NCBI RefSeq assembly: GCF_033807715.1
Contig: NC_084610.1
Location: 5,890,769-5,954,768, forward strand
Reading direction: 5' to 3'
Source: Cololabis saira
Taxonomy: Eukaryota; Chordata; Actinopteri; Beloniformes; Belonidae
DNA length: 64,000 bases
The translations under genes were made by a program, and so were the position numbers. The notes beneath the pieces were generated by a model that was given only the letters and a program-made list of their open reading frames with translations, ran no database searches and was not told where the DNA came from. Shown piece after piece: positions 57,591 through 64,000 of the stretch; the stretch's first letter is position 1, and every line of letters begins with the position of its first letter.

Positions 57591-60460
57591 TGATGTGAAT
57601 ATGTGCTGGACTATAAAAAATGTATTCAGAGAATTTAGAATTTCTTTAATAATCAAATGCATCTTTTTCCATTTGGTTTTGGTCCAAGTCCGTTACAGTT
57701 TTCTATTTAAGCCCGCCTGCGTCTGCGATTATACCGGTTTCTCTCCCTCCTTCCCTCCACTTCTGCTCCTTTTACCCCACAACCCACTCACATGGCTTTT
57801 GGTTCTAATTTTAGAAGAACGGTAGGTTTTTATTGCAGGTCCAAGAACCGTCCTGGGGAAATGAACATCAGAAGTCTCCTGGGCCGCCTCAGTTTTCCTC
57901 TGTTTTTATATTCTTTTATCCCACCATCTCTCTTTACATTATTTTTACCCAGTCTCTCTCTGTGTTGGGTTTTTGAACTGCAGTACAAAGGCAGCAGCTT
58001 TAGCCGGGGCCAGGAAGCCCAGCAGTGGAAGAGCGGGCTTGTGTCGGGCTTTGGCCGAGGATTTTCATGTTTAAAATTAGCATGCTGCTGCATTAGCCTA
58101 GATAAGATGGAAACGAGAGAAAAAGGGGGATGAAAGCCGGGGGGAAGGGGGGTGAGGGAGCCAGGCAGGAGAGCAAGAAATTGGGGTAGAGGATTGACAT
58201 GGAGAAACAAAAGAAGAGGAAGGTGCAGAGCAGAACGCAGGGAAAATTACCTTTCCTCTAATCTTCTGTCCGTTCACAGAGTAGACCGACCCTGAATCAA
58301 AACTCCCAAACTACCGGCGTAAACGAGTTAATCAGCAGAAACAGGAACGTTCACTAATCATGAGGCTCAAATAGTATTTTCTGGGGTGATGTCCACCCAA
58401 CAAACGGATATCTGAACATTTGGGTCCAGCCCTAATGTTCAGACCTTTCGTGGCAAGTTGCTTATTTTTATTGGAAAATGCACTTTTTTTTTTGTGATCA
58501 AATGTTTTTATTTTTTTTTCATGATTTTCTTATCAAAGGTGGCATCCACAATAATTTTAAACAAGCATTAACACATTCTCAGCCCCTTCCAAACCCACCA
58601 CCCCTTGGACCTAAAAAGAAAGAAAAAATAAATAAATAAATAAATAAATTGGTAATGCAGAAAAACAGATACTACAGATAAGATAATAGAACAAAGAACA
58701 AAATAAAACAAAGGCAAAAATATAATAATATCAAAAACTGGACAAGGATAGCTGCAAACAAGGTAATCTATGTCAATTTTAAATACATCTTTCGAGTTTG
58801 GACTTAATTTTAAAAATGCACTTTTTTTGAAGGAAAAGGGAAATTGAAATTTTTGCTCAAACGTTCCCCTGTTCCCATATTTTACCGGTGTCCTTTTTAT
58901 GTCGTGTTAGAAGTTGCCTCACAGCCTCACAAGAATGGTTTTCACTACGATGAAAAAACCCTGTTCAAGCAGATGGACCCGAGCACAAGTTATTGGAGGA
59001 GTTGATGCTTTTCCAAGCTCTGAAGGAAGACCCAAGCCGTCTCCCTCCGTCTGCTGGACAGGAAATGCTATCGATGGTCAGAAACAAAACAGGAAGCACC
59101 GAGGTAAAGATCTGCTGGAACGCCGATGTCACTGTCGGCTACGCTCCGGGGCAGAGGCTTCAAAATCTACTCCGTCAGGCTTGACGAGAGTTTGCAGGAA
59201 AAAGGTCAAGCCTGTCCAGAGGAAGTTTTATGTTATGGATTTGATATTGTATCCCGGAGGAGTGAGTTCTGCTGTAAAGCACGGCGGTGGCAGCATCATG
59301 CCTCAGTCCTGGGAGAGCCAGTTGCTTGTCCTCTCCGTGTGTGGAGAATCTCTTCACACAAACAGGAACCTCCGTCTGCGAGTGACGACCACTGAAAGCT
59401 CACAAACGACTTTCTGAGTCCAGTTGTCCTTTGAAGTAAAGAGCAGCGAGTCACAGTTTTTACCTGTAGAGGACAAAAATAATGCACGAGAGAGAGTAAA
59501 CCTGCTGCAAATAAAGCCGTTGGAACTCGCATGTGTGATGAATCAATAATCCCTTTGTAGATACATTGATTCACGGATGACGAGGGGTTTATTTATTCTA
59601 AGTTTTGGGGTCTGTTTAATCTTAATAAAGTAAACCAACGGGAGTTAACTCAAAAATGTGTCTGGTTTGCACAGCTGCTGTTTCAGCTGCTCAGACTGAT
59701 ATTCATTTTACAAATAATCACCAATCAGCCCTTCAAACATGCTATTATCAAGTCGTCCATTTATCACCCTGATGCCGGTTTACCTTCATTAACCAATGCA
59801 TGTTTTTCTAAGAGTCTGGTTCTCCTTCAGACCGCCTGGAACATTCCCGAAGCCCCCCCCTCTTCCTCTTCACTCCTTCCTCATTTGTTCTGAGTGCTGG
59901 ATCACTAGGAGACCACCTAGGTTGACAGGTAGCGGGGGAGCTGAAGGTTGTACCTGCACAAGCATCACAGCAGGGCTGCTTGACGGCTGCAGGTTCACAT
60001 ATCACGTCTAGGTTCTCAGTGGGAGCTCAGCTGTTATTTTACCAATATTATAACACCAAACTTTCATCTTTTGCAAAAATCCTTACAGAGCTGAAGCACA
60101 AAGGAAATAAATGACGCTTCCTTTACTTTTCCACTTGGGGGCAGCACCACAGCATATTCGTTGCAAGGACGGAGCCGGCTTTGGTGCAGTTTCATTTTCA
60201 GTCCATTCAGCAGAAAATAAAAAAGCAATCTTTAATTCTCTTTACTTAAGAAGGGTAATTCATCTACGAGGCTGACTGCTTCCTGCAGATTTGGTTCATT
60301 TTTGGATCTACTCAGATTGAAACATGCAGGGTGTTCCTTACGTCTTCAAGTGGTATTTCCTTTGGTGCAGTATCTGCATTTATACTGTTCAGGAATATTT
60401 TCGTATGCGAGCAATTTCTGTTCTCCTTGGTGTAATTAATGTTGCCTCTATGTTTTTCAG

Positions 60461-60498
60461 CGTGCCGGTTGTCCTGCCATAAGAAATGTGAAGTAAAG
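60461..60498 (+). CDS. tns1: Tensin-like gene, exon encoding second half of the C1 domain
   Basis: A 38-nt exon between TGTTTTTCAG and GTAAGA, phase 1 in and phase 0 out. With the split codon it encodes ACRLSCHKKCEVK. It supplies the remaining zinc ligands Cys, His and Cys in C-x4-H-x2-C (C72, H77, C80), continuing C-x2-C-x10-C-x2-C from the previous exon. The final Cys of a C1 domain, seven residues further on, is not in this exon and should begin the next one, beyond 64000 or in an exon I could not find. Exact phase match with the exon 4 kb upstream and completion of the motif across the junction make this a confident exon despite its size. Confidence 0.85.
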
Positions 60499-61345
60499 GT
60501 AAGACACTGCACATCCTTTACCTTTTTATTATCAGATATATGTACAAGTTATGCACTACGAATGCCTGTCTACTGTACGTGCTTGTGCATGCATACCTGC
60601 AAATACAGCTCACACTCAACTCCATCCGTGATCCCAGATATTTAGCTCAGATTTCAGCTTTAATACTGGCGTAGGAAAGAAAGGTACTACGCCTCACTCA
60701 CGTGCATTGAGTTGTTTGCAACAGCAGGTTCTAGTTACGTTAGCCAGCAGGGTTTAGGTAAGAAGAGTTGACTATCTCAGTCTGATTCACACTAAATCAT
60801 TTCATTTTAGAAGGCTGCCAAAATCTTCTTTTAAGGATATTCAAGGGGATAAATGATTATTCCAATTACTAAATCCTCATTCAAATTGGATCCATGAGGA
60901 CGACACCATTTTCACATCGTAACTGTGGTGTAAAGACACACTGGACTCTCCGTTTCCTTCGGCCTCTGCTCTGCTATGCATTCGTAATAATCCCACAAAG
61001 GTGCACTACTCACTTCCCAGTGTGCACTTCCACAAGGAATCATGGTGTTCTGCAGTCTAAAGACGTCCTTTTCCTCTACTTTGTAGTCAACTTTATAGTC
61101 AGCAACGAGACCTTGGCATCTCTGGTCAGTGGCTGCTATTCAGAGCTGAAGAAACAGCAGTTGGAAGTTGTTAGAGTGGGACAAGCACGGTGGTGCTGGC
61201 CTCAGCTTCCCCATCACTGCTGGAATTTGAGGATGCTACAGATGTAGGATGCATGAGTGACAAAGTCCATAAAATAGCCTGTCCAACCTGTCCTGCCTGT
61301 CTGAACGCTGTCGTCAAAAACCCAGCGATCCATGAATTTCCACCA
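60499..61345. other. Intronic sequence, nothing recognised
   Basis: Starts GTAAGA. No further exon of the gene is found in the rest of the window. Confidence 0.5.
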
Positions 61346-61349
61346 TGAG

Positions 61350-61625
61350 ACCTAGATCTCCCTTTTCCCCAAGTCTCCTAAGCCACATCCTTCAGCTCTT
61401 CCAGGACCGCAAAGAATTCCCAGGTCGGCCTCATAGTTTTCTCGAGGTTGGACATGCCCAAAATCCCACTCGAGGGAGATATCCAGCAGGCACCATGGAC
61501 ATCTCCCTGACGCCCAAAACCATCTCATGTAGCTCCTCTTGACATGGAGGGGCAGTGGCTTCACCCCGATGACTCCCAAAGGGCTCCGACCATCACCCTG
61601 TCCCAAGGTGGTGCAGAGGCATAAC
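61350..61625 (-). mobile_element. Fragment of a fish LINE, antisense
   Basis: CGAGGTTGGACATGCCCAAA, AGGGAGATATCCAGCAGGCA and ATGGAGGGGCAGTGGCTTCA follow a widespread fish LINE (CGAGGCCGGACATGCCC..., GGGAGGCGTCCAGGAGGC..., CGGAGGAGCAGCGGCTC...). Diverged, no ORF. Confidence 0.6.
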
Positions 61626-61660
61626 AGCCGTGGAACACAATGTTGTGGTTGTGTAAATAA

Positions 61661-62480
61661 GGCCACGTTTATATTTCCCCATCTACGTTTTGAAAAATAC
61701 CATCATTTACACGAACCTGCATAAATACGCTGTTAAGGTGCTATGAGCAGCCAAACCTACAGGGGGCAGTGTAACGAGAAGATAAAGTCATGCTAGCCAA
61801 TTGGAATCCTGGAAAAAAACATCAACAAATGACACGAGTAACTTCTAGTTACTTCCAAGATGAACGAGAGTCTTTCGTTTGGAGTGACAGAGAAGTGGAG
61901 TTACTTTTAAGTGTGACTTTAGAATATAAAACAGGTAAAATACAAGAAAATATTGACGGTGGCCAAAAACAGGTCGCACACATGACGCTGCACTGCAAAA
62001 ACTCAAAATCTTAACAAGAATATTTGTCTTATTTCTAGTTAAAATGTCTCATTTTTAGTCAAAAAATCTCATTACACTTAAAACAAGAGTCATTACCAGA
62101 TAAATAACTTATTTGACAATTTTCATCTGTTTCAAGTAAATTTTCACATTTTTCCAGTGATGAGTCTTGTTTTAAGTGTAATGAGATTTTTTTGACTAAA
62201 AATGAAACATTTTAACTAGAAATAAGACAAATATTCTTGTTAAGATTTTGAGTTTTTGCAGTGTGGTGACTTTTCTGTGGCATAATGTGACGTTCTGAAG
62301 CCTAAATGTCCGTTTCCCTCCATTTACAAGCAAACGTGAAGACGGAGTTTTTGCTAATCTCCACTTTGGCCAGAGTTTTCAGAATTTATGGTTTTTAGTG
62401 ACTTTGAGCTTTGTTTTCGTGTAAACAAACGGCCAAAACGCAGGAAAACGCCACCGTTTTTGCTACGTGTAAACGGGGCC
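61661..62480. mobile_element. PIF/Harbinger-like non-autonomous element, copy 2
   Basis: The ends, GGCCACGTTTATATTT and GTGTAAACGGGGCC, are flanked by TAA (61658-61660 and 62481-62483). The + strand repeats the Myb/SANT-like relic of copy 1 (SSYFQDERESFVWSDREVEL, about 61836-61900). A longer version of the same CACTG foldback lies at the same internal site (61991-62263). The two copies agree along their whole length, so the nested structure predates the duplication. Confidence 0.85.
61991..62263. repeat. CACTG foldback nested in Harbinger copy 2
   Basis: CACTGCAAAAACTC to GAGTTTTTGCAGTG, flanked by TG on both sides. Both termini are intact, but part of the centre is missing; copy 1 has lost still more. 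Confidence 0.88.
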
Positions 62481-62975
62481 TAAGGCTCTGGCTTGATGGT
62501 TTGTTCCAATTTTTGTTGGATCAAATCTTCAATAACTTCATTAAAGCGACACTACGTAACTTTTCCACCTTAATATAATATTTCCAGAGTCATTGTGATG
62601 GTACATCAACTTCCAACAGGTTTAATGACACCTCTGTCATGGTCTGAGGGGTCTGTATCGCCTTCACTGGCACTATGTAACTTTGAGGAGCATGGTAGGA
62701 ACCCTTCCACACTACTGGTAAAGCACTACCGCTTTTGTCCAAAGGAGTCGCCAAACTCAACAAAAGCTGAAAGTTACGTTGTGCTGCTTTAACAGAAAAA
62801 TGTAATTATAGAATCATCACTTTTATACTATTTTGAACTCCTGCCTATCACATCCCTCCTGATGTATTTGCAATCAAGCAGTAAAAGAATACAAGATGCA
62901 TGAGTTTGTAGGTTCTCCAACCTGCAGGGGATTGTACGGTGGCCGAGACCCGCCATTGCTGAAAATAAAAGTAAC

Positions 62976-63393
62976 GCTGCAAACAGAAACAAACGCCGCT
63001 GCAAATAAAATAAACGCTGCAAATAGAATAAACCCTGCTGCAAATAAAACAAAAAAACGACGCAAATAAAAAAGCCACAACTGAAGTGAATAACCGGGGA
63101 CTATTTTTGCCGATGCACCGGTGTTGCACATTAAAAATTACACGTAGCAACGTTGAACACTAACCTTTTCCGTTATTTTCGCGTTCGTTGTTCTTCTTAT
63201 TCCTCGCTCTTCTTATTTCTTCCTTTTCACTTACGTCCTCTTCGTCTTCTTCTTCTCCTCTCACGTAAAAAACACCGGTGCATCAGCAAAAATAGTCCCC
63301 GGTAATTCACTACCGTTGAGGCTTTTTTATTTGCGTTGTTCTTTTTTTTATTTGCAGCGGCATTTCTTTATATTTGCAGCGTTTCTTTTATTT
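62976..63393. mobile_element. Foldback element with (GCTGCAAATAAAA)n ends
   Basis: The arm at about 63061-63127 (CCGGGGACTATTTTTGCCGA, GCACCGGTGTT) is inverted at about 63270-63336 (AACACCGGTGC, AGCAAAAATAGTCCCCGG). Outside them, GCTGCAAATA units on the left and TATTTGCAGC units on the right extend the palindrome. The loop is C/T-rich (TCTTCTTATTTCTTCC). Non-coding; the exact ends are unclear. Confidence 0.8.
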
Positions 63394-64000
63394 ATCTTTG
63401 ATTGTAATACCTGCAGAGGATGTGCCTGAGGAGAAGGCACTGCAGCAGAACCTTTAGGACACCAGGACTCAGCAAAAGCATTGGAGATAGCTCAACTTCT
63501 GCTGCATCGCAATACGACGTGATCTCAAATGTGCATTGGCCAATCAAATGCGTAATGCCCTCATAACTAATTCAGATAACATGACACAGTTGTCATAGGG
63601 CTCTTTTAAGAACTGATGCTTGCAGCATTTGTTCTGAACTGGAACTCATGCTGCGTGCCAATGGCGACAGCTAGCCAATATATAGTCACAATTCCTTCAC
63701 TTATTTGCAAAAAAATCTCTTTACATGGATCAAATTGGTGATATTCTAAACCCCAGGCAGTTCTGAAAACAGAAAGACGTAGGACCTACAGGAGAGGAAA
63801 TGAAGCCATGCGGTGCACCGTCTCCGCCTCCCCACTTCAAATAACATGTTCCCCATTTTTACCTCCTCAAAATCACACTCACCACATTTGATCCCCGTCT
63901 GCAGTGGAAGGGGAAAGAATGCATGGGGAGAGCAAATGAAAAGGAAGGGAGGGGAGGAATGACTGACGGAGCGAAGGGAGGGAAAGAGTAGAAGGGGACG
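63394..64000. other. Intronic sequence to the window end
   Basis: No further exon is identified. The last 100 bases are purine-rich (GGAAGGGAGGGGAGG). Confidence 0.4.

Larger units (their letters stand above)
56497..60460 (+). other. Intron splitting the C1 domain (~4 kb)
   Basis: Phase 1, GTGAGT...TTTTTCAG. It contains a LINE tail (56668-57110) and a Tc1 transposase relic (57145-57590), a (TAAA)n run at about 58629-58650 and otherwise unrecognised sequence. The + frame 58914-59417 reads SSAVKHGGGSIMPQ near 59270, a faint Tc1-like echo. Confidence 0.8.

Overview
The window looks like a teleost fish chromosome, probably percomorph-like. It has low gene density, long introns with GT-AG junctions, (CA)n and (AT)n microsatellites, and a very dense load of fish-type transposable elements: non-autonomous hAT, Tc1/mariner, PIF/Harbinger and CACTG-ended foldback elements, tRNA-derived SINEs, and 5'-truncated LINEs ending in short tandem repeats. 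Nothing looks prokaryotic, and there is no CRISPR array, operon or phage.

Only one host gene is supported. It lies on the + strand and runs off the right edge. Its start exon is 26104-26199, with an in-frame stop two codons upstream and a GTAAGA donor. A possible 45-nt cassette exon lies at 28653-28697. Two further exons, 56382-56496 and 60461-60498, encode most of a short zinc-binding C1 domain. Splice phases agree throughout (0, 0/0, 0/1, 1/0). The C-x2-C-x10-C-x2-C-x4-H-x2-C spacing and the surrounding Lys/Phe-rich sequence point to the N-terminal C1 domain of long tensin isoforms, most likely tensin-1. The phosphatase-like, C2, SH2 and PTB domains would lie beyond the window. A second short, Trp/Cys-rich, phase-0 exon at 33444-33524 may be an alternative first exon. 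About 27.7 kb of intron separates the start region from the first C1 exon.

Bases 1-24,300 are intergenic and mostly repeat: a 361-bp palindromic Tc1-type MITE, a PIF/Harbinger element with a Myb/SANT-like relic, a 2.7-kb hAT-like element hosting a 1.7-kb repeat, a Sleeping-Beauty-type Tc1 relic, a LINE tail, and two copies of one hAT family. About 24.3-26.1 kb is low-complexity sequence and the putative promoter/5'UTR. From 26.2 kb on, the introns hold more mobile DNA: a foldback element built of a 20-bp repeat (33.8-34.5 kb), a 9-bp minisatellite (35.5 kb), a third copy of the hAT family carrying a SINE (43.3-44.2 kb), two hAT elements with perfect 8-bp target duplications (44.7 and 49.4 kb), a LINE with a readable reverse-transcriptase YADD box (50.97 kb), a Tc1 transposase relic (57.1-57.6 kb) and a second copy of the Harbinger element (61.7-62.5 kb).

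The most interesting part is the nesting. One CACTG-ended foldback occurs seven times: alone twice, inside three copies of a hAT family and inside two copies of a Harbinger element. One hAT copy has also acquired a ~250-bp segment that matches sequence next to its sister copy 5 kb away. I found no new multigene system.
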